DNA of 64,000 bases from JAAZMI01 sp050942615. Lineage in GTDB: Bacteria; Bacillota; Dethiobacteria; DTU022; UBA8154. Below the pieces are notes generated by a model, which was given only the letters and a program-made list of their open reading frames with translations, was not told where the DNA came from and did not search any database. A program made the translations under genes and the position numbers. The stretch is taken from assembly GCA_050942615.1 (NCBI GenBank), contig JBMNNQ010000002.1, positions 1-64,000 of the forward strand. Direction: 5' to 3'. Positions 18,283 through 27,065 of this stretch are shown one piece after another (the stretch's first letter is position 1; every line of letters begins with the position of its first letter).

Positions 18283-18311
18283 ATTTTAACACATGCTCTT
18301 TTAGCTGTCAA
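18283..18311 (-). promoter_or_regulatory. sigma-A promoter of the riboswitch-eam transcript
   Basis: On the minus strand TTGACA (18306-18311), a 17-base spacer and TAAAAT (18283-18288). The predicted start lies just before the riboswitch. Confidence 0.85.
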
Positions 18312-18973
18312 ATAATGTTTTGAATTATTAGTTGATAAGAATTAAAATGTTTGCGGACTGCGCTGCCGTTGTTTTGGCAGGACATAAGGGTCACATAAAC
18401 TTGAAAGGGTGGCTTTTATAGACAGAAATATTTTTTTGAACAGCAGGATAATAAGAATGAATAGAGAATGATAGATCAGGTTGGGTGTTACAATGTTTAA
18501 AATAATAACACCCGGGCAGGTTTGAACAAATAAAACTACAAAACATTACCAGTTAAATGTTGGTGGGCTATAAGGAGTATAGGGTTACAAAGCAAAGGGC
18601 GCAGGCGTAAATAAGACAGCTGTTAGCGCCAATGACAAGGAATAACAGGTGTAGGGGAAAGGGCAAACAGGGCAACAAACCTCGGCCGGGTTGTGTACAG
18701 TGTAGTGAAACATTGGTTTACGGGGTTATATTGTGCCTGCTTTATTTTTGCATATTCAGTAACACAATTGCTGTATTTGTAACATTAATTTTGCTTTATA
18801 AATTTTAGGTAAAGGCGTTTAGATGGCTTGCCGGCAAAAGGAGCAGGAGCTTTGTAGATCTGGAAACTAAAAAATGAACGGCCATGTTTGCCCCAACTTC
18901 TGGAACAGACGAAATAGTTTGTTTTATGTATTAGAGAACAGGGCAGTAGATTGCAAGGTTGCTGTTTTGTGAT
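18312..18973. other. intergenic region upstream of the chelatase island
   Basis: About 660 bases, AT-rich. It contains a perfect 8-bp inverted repeat GGGTGTTA/TAACACCC (18483-18513, 15-base loop) and a CTGCC/GGCAG hairpin (18362-18380), either of which could be an operator or part of a leader. I looked for a cobalamin riboswitch because of the downstream genes and did not find its conserved blocks. No gene is supported. Confidence 0.35.
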
Positions 18974-18985
18974 GGAGGTGTAAAT

Positions 18986-21016
18986 TTGCAGGTTCAAAAA
19001 AGAATCGTTTTTCCCTTTACAGCGCTGTTGGGGCAGGAAAAGATGAAAAAGGCACTCCTTTTAAACGCCATCAACCCCCGGTTGGGGGGTGTTCTTATTA
19101 GGGGGGAAAAGGGTACCGCCAAATCAACGGCAGTGCGTTCCATGGCCACCCTGTTGCCGGCGGTACCAGTGGTAACAGGGTGTGTTTACAGGTGCGATCC
19201 TTTTCAGCCCGGAAAGCTTTGTGTTGATTGCCGGGCCGCTTATGAAGGGGAAAGCCTGCCTTTTAGCCGGCAGCGGGTGCAGGTTGTAGACCTGCCGGTA
19301 TCTGCTACAGAAGATCGGGTGGTGGGAAGCCTGGACTTTGAACATGCAGTGAAAACAGGGGGGCGTCGTTTTGAACCCGGGCTTTTAGCCCGGGCAAACC
19401 GCGGGATTCTTTATGTGGATGAGATCAACCTCCTTGATGATCATATTGTAGATCTGTTGCTTGATGCTGCAGCGTTGGGCATTAACTTTGTTGAACGGGA
19501 AGGGATCTCCTATAGCCACCCGGCTGAGTTTATCCTGGTAGGCACCATGAACCCGGAGGAAGGGGAACTGCGTCCCCAGCTGATGGATCGCTTTGGTCTT
19601 TGTGTTCAAATCGAAGGTGAAACAGAGCCGGCAGTCAGGGTTGAAATTATCAAGCGCCGCGAAATTTTCGATCAGGATCCCCTCTGTTTTCTTGAAAAAT
19701 GGGCTGGGGAGGAAAAGCGGTTACAGCTGGAGATCGTTGCTGCACAGGATCGGCTTGCGGGGGTCACTATGGCATCTGAACTGGAAGAACTAATTACAAG
19801 GATTTGCACCGGGGCATTGGTGGCAGGCCACCGGGCCGATCTGGTAATGACGGCTTGTGCCCGTACATTGGCGGCCTTTTATGGCCGACTGAAGGTTAAT
19901 GAAAGTGATATTCATGAGGCTGCTGCTTACGTTCTTCCCCACCGCAGGCGCGAAGCATCCCCCCCACAACAAGAACAGGAGCCGCCGGAACCTGAAAGGC
20001 CCGATAAACCTGAAGAATCTGATAAGCTGGAAAGTGAACAGGAACGGGAGCGGGCCCGGGAACAGCAGGCTGTGCAGTCCCACGAACAGCCGGAGGATCG
20101 GAAAAACGAACAGGAAAAAAAAGAAGAACAGGACCAGCACCCCCAGGAAGCTGCTCCCTCCGGTACGCCTGAAATTGTTTTTGCAGTGGGTGAGCCTTTT
20201 CCCGTACGGCGGCTTAGTTATAAGGTGAAAGGTGTGTTACGCAGAGGTTCCGGCAGGCGGTCACGCGGCCGGACTGCTACAAAGTCAGGACGTTATGTGC
20301 GCAGCACCATGCGTTGGGAAAGGCAGGATTTAGCGTTTGACGCTACCCTGCGCGCCGCTGCTCCCTACCAACAGAGCCGTGAACGTGATGGGGTTACCGT
20401 TGTTATAGAGCGGGGTGATCTGCGCGAAAAAGTGCGGGAAAAAAGGGTGGGCAACTTCCTTCTATTTGTTGTCGATGCCAGCGGTTCCATGGGGGCCCGG
20501 CAGCGGATGGTGGAGGCAAAAGGGGCCATCCTTTCCCTGCTTCTAGATGCCTACCAAAAGCGTGACAGGGTGGGCATGGTGGCCTTTCGTGGCGAACAGG
20601 CAGAAGTTATTCTGCCTCCCACCAACAGTGTGGAACGAGCGCAAAGACTGCTGGAGGATCTTCCCACCGGGGGCCGGACACCTCTTTCCGCCGGGCTGCT
20701 TAAATCACATGAAGTGGCCAAAACACATCTTTTTAAAGACCCGGATATCAGGCCGCTGTTGATTGTTATTTCCGACGGCAAGGCCAATGTCAGTATGGGA
20801 AAAGAGAGGCCGCTGGCAGAAGTTGCCCATGCTGCCGGGATTATCAGGGAGGAAGAACAGGTTAAAAGCCTGGTGGTTGATGTGGAAAACAGCGGCCTCC
20901 TTTCATTTGGGTTGGCCCAACAGCTTGCTGCAATGTTGGATGCAGAGTACTTCAAATTAGATGATCTGAAGGCGGATCGTCTTGTGGAGGCTGTTCACAG
21001 TGTTCTTGATGTGTAA
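18986..21016 (+). CDS. magnesium-chelatase-like ChlI-VWA fusion (ChlD/BchD type)
   Basis: AAA+ motor and integrin-I subunit of a three-part metal chelatase. Of 676 residues, about 1-320 form a ChlI-type AAA+ domain with Walker A GEKGTAKST (near 41), Walker B ILYVDEINLLDDH and the SATEDRVVGS loop. A Cys4 pattern CxxxCx8CxxC sits at about 68-84. Residues about 325-400 are a Pro/Glu/Lys/Gln-rich linker, and the C-terminal VWA domain has the MIDAS DASGSMG near 496. The AAA+ site is intact, unlike many ChlD proteins. TTG 18986 has GGAGGTG at good spacing. It heads the island with chlI and cobN-like genes. Confidence 0.88.
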   Translation: MQVQKRIVFPFTALLGQEKMKKALLLNAINPRLGGVLIRGEKGTAKSTAVRSMATLLPAVPVVTGCVYRCDPFQPGKLCVDCRAAYEGESLPFSRQRVQVVDLPVSATEDRVVGSLDFEHAVKTGGRRFEPGLLARANRGILYVDEINLLDDHIVDLLLDAAALGINFVEREGISYSHPAEFILVGTMNPEEGELRPQLMDRFGLCVQIEGETEPAVRVEIIKRREIFDQDPLCFLEKWAGEEKRLQLEIVAAQDRLAGVTMASELEELITRICTGALVAGHRADLVMTACARTLAAFYGRLKVNESDIHEAAAYVLPHRRREASPPQQEQEPPEPERPDKPEESDKLESEQERERAREQQAVQSHEQPEDRKNEQEKKEEQDQHPQEAAPSGTPEIVFAVGEPFPVRRLSYKVKGVLRRGSGRRSRGRTATKSGRYVRSTMRWERQDLAFDATLRAAAPYQQSRERDGVTVVIERGDLREKVREKRVGNFLLFVVDASGSMGARQRMVEAKGAILSLLLDAYQKRDRVGMVAFRGEQAEVILPPTNSVERAQRLLEDLPTGGRTPLSAGLLKSHEVAKTHLFKDPDIRPLLIVISDGKANVSMGKERPLAEVAHAAGIIREEEQVKSLVVDVENSGLLSFGLAQQLAAMLDAEYFKLDDLKADRLVEAVHSVLDV

Positions 21017-21099
21017 AAGTGTTCTGGCAGTGGGGATTTTTGGGGCAGGTGCGCCAAAAGGGTTATTCTAGATTAATAGTGGAGAAAGGGTTGGTAACA

Positions 21100-22152
21100 G
21101 TGGAACAAACAATAGGGCAGGCTGTAAGGTATATTTACCCCTTTACCGCGCTGGTGGGACAGGATGACATGAAACTGGCTCTCATTCTTAACGCCATCAA
21201 CCCCAAGCTGGCCGGGGTTTTGATTCGCGGGGAAAAAGGGACTGCCAAATCGACTGCGGTGCGTGCCTTGGCGGTGCTATTGCCGGACAACCAGGTTGTG
21301 AGCGGGTGTCCCTTTGGGTGTGACCCGGAAGATATTACTACCATGTGCAGTTCTTGCAGGGAACAGCTGCAAAAAGGCAAAAAACCGGATAAGGCGATCT
21401 GCAAGATGCGGGTTGTTGAACTGCCTGTTTCCGCCACCGAGGATCGTGTGGTAGGCACCCTTGACCTGGAAGAAGCCATTAAAAAAGGGGAAAAACGCTT
21501 TGAACCCGGGGTGTTGGCAGAGGCCAACCGGGGCATTCTTTACATGGATGAGGTCAACCTTTTGGATGATCATATCGTTGATGTTTTGTTGGACTCAGCG
21601 GCAATGGGTGTCAATACGGTGGAGCGCGAAGGTGTGTCCTTTACCCATCCGGCAAATTTCATGCTTGTGGGAACTATGAACCCTGAAGAAGGAGAGCTGC
21701 GGCCACAACTTTTAGATCGGTTTGGTTTGTGTGTACAAATTGAAGGGATCCTTGATCCTGTGCAACGGGTAGAGGTCATCCGCAGGCGGGTTGCTTTTGA
21801 AGAAGACCCTGCCGCTTTTTGTTCTGCATGGGAACCGGAACAAGAAAAACTGCGCCAACAGATATTGGCAGCAAAACAAACACTGCCTAAAGTACAGGTG
21901 CCCGAAGAAATGCTCTACCTGATTGCTGAAATAGCGGTGGAGATGGGTGTGGACGGCCACCGTGCCGATTTGATTATGATGAAGGCCGCAAAAACCAGGG
22001 CTGCATTACAGGGGCGTGAAAAAGTAAGTAAAGAAGATATTAATGATACTGCAGATTTGGCTCTTATGCACAGAATGAGGCGTAAACCCTTCCAGGATCT
22101 GACCCTGGATCAACAGAAACTAAAGGAAATTGTGGGGGGTCCCCTTGATTGA
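21100..22152 (+). CDS. magnesium-chelatase-like AAA+ ATPase, ChlI/BchI type
   Basis: Second AAA+ subunit of the putative chelatase. The 350-residue length is normal for ChlI. It is a close paralog of the N-terminal half of the preceding gene (shared PFTALVGQ, LNAINPKLAGVLIRGEKGTAKST, SATEDRVVGTLD, MDEVNLLDDHIVD, VGTMNPEEGELRPQLLDRFGLCV) and keeps the Cys4 pattern (CPFGCDPEDITTMCSSC). The start is probably GTG 21100 behind GGAGAAAGGG; the open frame extends to 21019 without a good ribosome site. It overlaps the following ABC ATPase gene by 8 bases. Confidence 0.9.
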   Translation: MEQTIGQAVRYIYPFTALVGQDDMKLALILNAINPKLAGVLIRGEKGTAKSTAVRALAVLLPDNQVVSGCPFGCDPEDITTMCSSCREQLQKGKKPDKAICKMRVVELPVSATEDRVVGTLDLEEAIKKGEKRFEPGVLAEANRGILYMDEVNLLDDHIVDVLLDSAAMGVNTVEREGVSFTHPANFMLVGTMNPEEGELRPQLLDRFGLCVQIEGILDPVQRVEVIRRRVAFEEDPAAFCSAWEPEQEKLRQQILAAKQTLPKVQVPEEMLYLIAEIAVEMGVDGHRADLIMMKAAKTRAALQGREKVSKEDINDTADLALMHRMRRKPFQDLTLDQQKLKEIVGGPLD

Positions 22153-22984
22153 ACTGGAAGGCCTTTGTAAAGACTACAATGGAGTTAAAGCCATTGACAG
22201 CCTGGATTTAAAAGTGGAGGCAGGGGAAATATTTGGTTTGTTGGGGCCCAACGGTGCAGGAAAAACAACTGCAATACGAATTTTGACAACATTGGCACGC
22301 CCAACAGCGGGAAAAGTATTTATTAACGGTAAAGAGGTGTCCCGCAACAAAGCAGGCATTAAAAGTGAAATCGGTGTTGTTTCACAAACAGAAAATTTGG
22401 ACAGGCAGATGACGGCACGGGAAAACTTAGAGCTGCATGGCCGCCTCTTTAAGGTTCCCGCTTTAAAACGCCGTGCCCGGATTGAAAAACTGCTTGCTTT
22501 TGTAGATTTAACGGCACGCGCTCATACAGCTGTAGAATATTTTTCCGGGGGCATGAAAAGACGTCTGATGATTGCCCGTGCCCTGGTGCATGAACCCCGT
22601 CTCCTTTTCCTGGATGAACCAACGGTGGGCCTGGATCCCCAGGTGCGCCGCAAGATATGGGATCTGATCAGGAATTTAAACGGCCAGGGGATTACAGTTT
22701 TACTGACTACCCACTATATTGAGGAAGCAGAATTGCTTTGCCATCGTGTGGGGATTATGAACAAAGGCCAATTAATTGCCCTGGGGACACCCGCGGATTT
22801 GAAAGCCCGGGTAGGTGATACAGTTGTAGAGGTGCCTTATAACAGCGAAACAAAGTACCTAGTATTTGAAAACAGGGAAAAAGGATTGCAACACGCGGCA
22901 ACATTAAAGGAAAATTTAGTAATTAGGGAAAGCAGTTTAGAGGATGTATTTGTGGAACTGACCGGTCATAAAGTGGGTGTTTAA
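22145..22984 (+). CDS. ABC-2 exporter ATP-binding protein
   Basis: ATPase of a DrrA/NodI-type exporter. Of about 279 residues, Walker A GPNGAGKTT is near 37, the signature is FSGGMKRR, Walker B LLFLDEPTVGLDP, and the H-loop is in TTHYIEEAELLCHRV. A C-terminal domain of about 60 residues follows, as in DrrA proteins. Start TTG 22145 overlaps the chlI end (GGGGGG upstream); a TTG at 22130 behind AAAGGA is a rival. The permease follows directly. Its place inside the chelatase island suggests that a product or intermediate is exported, but this is inference. Confidence 0.93.
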   Translation: MIELEGLCKDYNGVKAIDSLDLKVEAGEIFGLLGPNGAGKTTAIRILTTLARPTAGKVFINGKEVSRNKAGIKSEIGVVSQTENLDRQMTARENLELHGRLFKVPALKRRARIEKLLAFVDLTARAHTAVEYFSGGMKRRLMIARALVHEPRLLFLDEPTVGLDPQVRRKIWDLIRNLNGQGITVLLTTHYIEEAELLCHRVGIMNKGQLIALGTPADLKARVGDTVVEVPYNSETKYLVFENREKGLQHAATLKENLVIRESSLEDVFVELTGHKVGV

Positions 22985-22985
22985 A

Positions 22986-23723
22986 ATGCTCCATGATACA
23001 TATACGGTTTTTTGGCGGGAAATGGTCTTATTGCGCAAAAAGTTTAAGAGTTTTTTCGCGGGCAGCATGGTCAGCCCCCTGCTCTACCTGCTGTCTTTCG
23101 GATGGGGTTTGGGGAGAAACATCCAGCTTGACAGTACAAGCTATCTGGATTTTGTGGTGCCCGGTATTGTTGCCCTCAGCGCAATGAATGCCAGTTATAG
23201 CGGCACAGGCACTTCCCTGAACGTCAGCCGCCTTTATTATAAAACCCTGGAGGAATTTTTGGTGGCACCGATCAGTGTTGTTTCCTTGGTTTTAGGGAAC
23301 GTTTTCAGCGGGTGCTTCCGGGGTCTTTTTTCAGCGGGGCTTATCATTATTTTTTCCTATTTTTTTGGGGCGAACCTCTGTCTTAGCGGGTGGTTTTTTG
23401 TGTCCTTGCTATTAACCTGTTTCTTGTTCGCCACCTTGGGCCTGGTGGCGGCAATGATTGTCAGCAGCCATGAAGGTATGTCCCGTTTTGGAACCTTTGT
23501 AATCCTGCCCATGACTTTTTTATGTGGGACTTTTTTCAAGGTGGAAAATTATCCGGGTATCATAGCGTGGTTCGTAAAAATGTTGCCGCTTACGCATTCT
23601 TCTATTTCCTTACGGGCTCTAGCCATGAATACAGAGTTTCCTTTAGTTTCCCTGCTGGTAATGACAGCCTATGCCCTGATTTTGTTTATCCTGGGTGTAT
23701 GGGTAACTTACCGGGTGGAATAA
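22986..23723 (+). CDS. ABC-2 exporter permease
   Basis: Membrane partner of the preceding ATPase. The 245-residue product has six membrane segments and the family pattern of DrrB/NodJ: an amphipathic start (TVFWREMVLLRKKFKSF), then PLLYLLSFGWGLG, FVVPGIVALSAMNASY, a central hydrophobic pair and PLTHSSISLRALAMN near the end. The ATG at 22986 comes just after the ATPase stop, with a GTG at 22977 as an alternative. No binding protein belongs to this type. Confidence 0.9.
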   Translation: MLHDTYTVFWREMVLLRKKFKSFFAGSMVSPLLYLLSFGWGLGRNIQLDSTSYLDFVVPGIVALSAMNASYSGTGTSLNVSRLYYKTLEEFLVAPISVVSLVLGNVFSGCFRGLFSAGLIIIFSYFFGANLCLSGWFFVSLLLTCFLFATLGLVAAMIVSSHEGMSRFGTFVILPMTFLCGTFFKVENYPGIIAWFVKMLPLTHSSISLRALAMNTEFPLVSLLVMTAYALILFILGVWVTYRVE

Positions 23724-23763
23724 GGCCGGTATTGCCCGGGCAACTAAATAACTATGCCGGGAG

Positions 23764-24882
23764 TTGATCGTGTTGAACGTTCCTACAACTGTAGAAAAGG
23801 CTGTCAGCAGCACAAAATTTGAAGAAATATACCAACATTCTGTAGCACGAAAATTAACTATAATCTTTGTGTTGTCGGTTTCGCTTGTTTTGACAGCACT
23901 GGTGGCTACAGCGATCGGTGTAGCCGGGATTACCGTGCATGATGTCGCCAGCGTAATTTTAGGAAAAATAATACCGGGCCTGCAACTGCCAACGGCCAGC
24001 GATCTGGCAGAAATAATAGTGATCGAATTCAGGCTTCCCCGGATTTTTTTGGCAATGCTGGCCGGGTTCAGTTTGGCAGGTGCCGGGGCTGTTAAACAAG
24101 GCGTTCTGCGCAACCCGTTGGTATCACCCTTTACCCTGGGAATCTCTGCCGGCGCATCTTTAGGGGCAGCCATAGCAATTGTATTGGGTAAAAGCGTTCT
24201 GGGAAGTTCCTACCTTGCAGCGGGAAAGTACCTGATTGTTTTCAATGCTTTTCTTTTTGGCATGATTACCATGTTATTGATTTATGGCATAGCAAAGGTA
24301 AAAGGTGCAGTCCCCGAAACCCTGATCCTGGCAGGGGTAGCGTTGGGCTATCTTTTTCAGGCAGGCGTTTCTGCGCTAAAATATTTTTCTGACAACGATG
24401 CCTTAAAAGATCTCGTCGTCTGGTTGATGGGCGGTTTCTGGGGGGCCAATTGGGATGCTGTTGTTATTCTTTTACCCATTGTTTCGCTCTGTTTAATCCT
24501 TTTGGGCCGCTTTACCTGGGATCTCAACGCCCTGGGAGCAGGTGAAGAAGTGGCTGTGAGCTTAGGTATCAATGTAGACAGGTTAAGGTTGATGACCCTG
24601 ATCCTGGCAACCTTTATGGCTTCAAGCACTATTGCCTTTACGGGGATCATAGGTTTTATCGGGTTGGTTTCCCCGCATGTCTGCCGCTTCATTATCGGAT
24701 CTGACAACAGGTTTTTGTTGCCTGCTTCTGCCCTGACAGGGGCCATTTTGCTTTTGCTTGCTGATACCCTGGCAAGGATTGTACTTGCACCTGTAGAACT
24801 GCCTGTAGGGATCCTGACGTCTTTAATCGGTGCTCCTTTCTTTCTTTACCTTTTGCTTAAAAAGAAGCGCCAGTATTGGTAA
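23764..24882 (+). CDS. FecCD/BtuC-family uptake permease
   Basis: Membrane subunit of a type II ABC importer for siderophores, haem or corrinoids. The 372-residue product has an N-terminal cytosolic stretch of about 35 residues and nine to ten membrane segments. Signature segments are RLPRIFLAMLAGFSLAGAGAVKQGVLRNPLVSPFTLGISAGAS (given here only as a position, about 87-130), then LWLMGGFWGANW-like and IIGFIGLVSPHVCRFIIG (the coupling region, near 296-313). TTG 23764 is the likely start, with GTG 23770 possible. It is followed by its ATPase, and three binding-protein genes lie downstream. Confidence 0.92.
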   Translation: MIVLNVPTTVEKAVSSTKFEEIYQHSVARKLTIIFVLSVSLVLTALVATAIGVAGITVHDVASVILGKIIPGLQLPTASDLAEIIVIEFRLPRIFLAMLAGFSLAGAGAVKQGVLRNPLVSPFTLGISAGASLGAAIAIVLGKSVLGSSYLAAGKYLIVFNAFLFGMITMLLIYGIAKVKGAVPETLILAGVALGYLFQAGVSALKYFSDNDALKDLVVWLMGGFWGANWDAVVILLPIVSLCLILLGRFTWDLNALGAGEEVAVSLGINVDRLRLMTLILATFMASSTIAFTGIIGFIGLVSPHVCRFIIGSDNRFLLPASALTGAILLLLADTLARIVLAPVELPVGILTSLIGAPFFLYLLLKKKRQYW

Positions 24883-24985
24883 AAATATTCCCCAGTCTAT
24901 TTTGGAAAATATGATTAATATGTACTGTAATAAAAAGTGCAGGGAATTCAGGCAAAATGAATTGAAATAAAGGGAGCGATTGCAA

Positions 24986-25804
24986 GTGATGCTGAAGGTG
25001 CGGGGGGTTTGTTTCCGTTATGGGAATATGGAGGCCTTAAGGGACGTTGAACTAGAGGCGAAATCGGGCGAGGTGTTGGCTGTAATCGGTGCAAACGGCT
25101 CGGGTAAAAGCACTTTGATTCGCTGCATCAACAAGATCCTGAAACCGTATACAGGAACGATTTATCTGAATGGGAGGAAAATTTGCAGTTTTAGTCCGAA
25201 AGAACGTGCTTGCATGATGGGTTATGTTCCCCAAGCAGTGAGGGATGTTTTTTCATATAACGTTATGGAAATGGTGATGATGGGGCGCAAACCGTATATA
25301 AACTACGGTGTCGGGAAAAAAGACCTTAAAATAGTAAGCTCGGTGTTGTCGCGTTTGGGGCTGATGCAATTCATGGAACGTTATTTGTACGAATTAAGCG
25401 GCGGTGAAAGGCAGAAAGTGTTAATTGCCCGGGCCCTGGCCCAGGAACCGGAGGTGTTGTGCCTGGATGAACCGACAAGTAACTTGGATGTCAGGCATCA
25501 ATTAGAAGTCATGGAACTGGTCCGGGATATTGCAAAACAGCAGAAAAAATGTGTTTTAATAGTTATTCATGATCTGAACCTGGCGGCCCGTTTTGCAGAT
25601 AAGATTTTAATGCTTAAAGAGGGCCGGGTCTATGCAGCAGGATTGCCGGGGGACGTTTTGATCCCCGAAAACATCAAGGCCGTTTACGGGGTTGATTCTA
25701 TGATTGTTCATACCGAACTGGGTCCATATGTCCTCACTATAAAATCAAGCAAACCAGAGGAAATACCGGTGGTTGGTGAACTTCAGGGGGTGGCAGGATC
25801 ATAA
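24986..25804 (+). CDS. FecE/BtuD-family ABC ATP-binding protein
   Basis: ATPase of the importer. Walker A GANGSGKST near residue 36, Q-loop in MGYVPQAV, signature LSGGERQK, Walker B VLCLDEPTSNLD, His switch in VIHDLN. About 272 residues with a C-terminal extension (YGVDSMIVHTELGPYVL...) usual for this family. The start is GTG 24986 at 9 bases from AGGGAG; ATG 24989 is a close alternative. It is 70% or so alike in pattern by eye to the ATPase at 45.1-45.9 kb, which serves the second uptake operon. Confidence 0.93.
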   Translation: MMLKVRGVCFRYGNMEALRDVELEAKSGEVLAVIGANGSGKSTLIRCINKILKPYTGTIYLNGRKICSFSPKERACMMGYVPQAVRDVFSYNVMEMVMMGRKPYINYGVGKKDLKIVSSVLSRLGLMQFMERYLYELSGGERQKVLIARALAQEPEVLCLDEPTSNLDVRHQLEVMELVRDIAKQQKKCVLIVIHDLNLAARFADKILMLKEGRVYAAGLPGDVLIPENIKAVYGVDSMIVHTELGPYVLTIKSSKPEEIPVVGELQGVAGS

Positions 25805-25915
25805 AAGGGAATGATTTTTTCAAGGCAGGAAACACCGATCAAATGGTCAGTTGCGGTTATTATAAACGGGATAAACGTATCAATCATTTAAAAAAAACTA
25901 GCAGGGGGCTTTAGA

Positions 25916-27022
25916 ATGAGGTTGGCCAAATTTTTAATTCCGCCGTTAATTTTTATTCTGATAGGATGTATGTTGGCGGTTACAGGCTGTGGGAATCGTG
26001 GTACAGTAGTAGAACCTGAAGGTAAGCCGGAAAGTAAATATATTACTATTACAGATTGTACCGGCAGAAATATAGAGGTGCCACAACCCTTGGAAAGGGT
26101 TGTTGTTTTTAATAGTTGGGTAGCTGAAGCCTTTAGAATTTTAGACGTTCAAGATAAAGTAATTGGGGTTGACGAAGGCGTTCAAAAACATCCCTACCTT
26201 AATATGCAGGATAAAGACATCGCTGGGGGCACATCCCAGCCCAATCATGAAAGGATCGTTGAATTAAAACCACAGGTTGTTTTTTGTATTAGTGGTACAG
26301 GCAGTGCTAGGACCGGAAAGGAACTGGCCGATAAACTAGAACCTTTAGGGATTAAAACTGTGATCCTAGATTTTCATAAGCCCGACGAATACAATGATGA
26401 TTTAAAAATACTTGCAACCATGTTTGGTGAAGAAAAAAAGGCCGGGGATTTTATTACGTGGAAAACTGCACAGGAAAAAAAGTTAGCGGATCGGTTAAAA
26501 GGTTTTAAACAGGAAGAGCGGAAAAAGGTCTTTCAAATTTGGGAAAGTGGAATACCCAAAAATGAATGGGGAACTTCCTCAAAAGGGGATAAAATCGGAG
26601 GTACAGGACCGGACCAGGAAATAAACCTGGCCGGGGGCATCAATATTGCAAAGGACCTGGCAGAAGCCTATCCCGTAGTAATCGGGGAATGGGTGCTCCA
26701 ACAAAACCCGGATACTGTATTAATTTCAACAAGCAAGGTCCTTGGTTATACTACTGCAGACTATAATGACGCTTCTGAATTAAGGGATTTGGTATTGAAA
26801 AACAAGGTTTTTGCTAATCTAGATTTTGTAGAAAATGAGCAGGTATTTGTAATTCGTGGATATGGCAATAATCCTTATATTAATGCACAGTTTCTTGCAA
26901 AATGGTTGTATCCCGAACGTTTTGAAGATGTCGACCCCGCAGAGGCATTGCAAGAATACTTTGAAAGATGGTTGGGTGTACCATTTCAGGGCAAATGGGC
27001 CTATCCGCTTGTGTCTAATTAA
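25916..27022 (+). CDS. FecB/BtuF-type binding lipoprotein, copy 1
   Basis: Substrate-binding lipoprotein for the FecCD importer. Residues 1-25 form a lipoprotein signal with lipobox VTGC. The mature domain opens with ITITDCTGRNIEVPQPLERVVV (position about 42-62), the usual start of this fold. It shares with copies 2 and 3 the helix-backbone pattern (KPDEYNDDLKIL, EINLAGGINIAKDL, EWVLQQNPDTVL) and the C-terminal tail LAKWLYPERFEDVDPAEAL...FQGKWAYP. ATG 25916 has CAGGGGGC upstream. 43 bases separate it from the cobN-like gene. Confidence 0.92.
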   Translation: MRLAKFLIPPLIFILIGCMLAVTGCGNRGTVVEPEGKPESKYITITDCTGRNIEVPQPLERVVVFNSWVAEAFRILDVQDKVIGVDEGVQKHPYLNMQDKDIAGGTSQPNHERIVELKPQVVFCISGTGSARTGKELADKLEPLGIKTVILDFHKPDEYNDDLKILATMFGEEKKAGDFITWKTAQEKKLADRLKGFKQEERKKVFQIWESGIPKNEWGTSSKGDKIGGTGPDQEINLAGGINIAKDLAEAYPVVIGEWVLQQNPDTVLISTSKVLGYTTADYNDASELRDLVLKNKVFANLDFVENEQVFVIRGYGNNPYINAQFLAKWLYPERFEDVDPAEALQEYFERWLGVPFQGKWAYPLVSN

Positions 27023-27065
27023 GGAGCGCAGGCCCGGGAAGATCAGAAATAGGAGGACTTTTTTT

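Noticed and set aside
18312..18973. Cobalamin riboswitch before the chelatase island
   Set aside because: The conserved GCCACUG and B12-box blocks are not present on either strand.
18785..18997. Minus-strand open frame upstream of the chelatase island
   Set aside because: It overlaps the ribosome site of the ChlI-VWA gene and shows no protein pattern.
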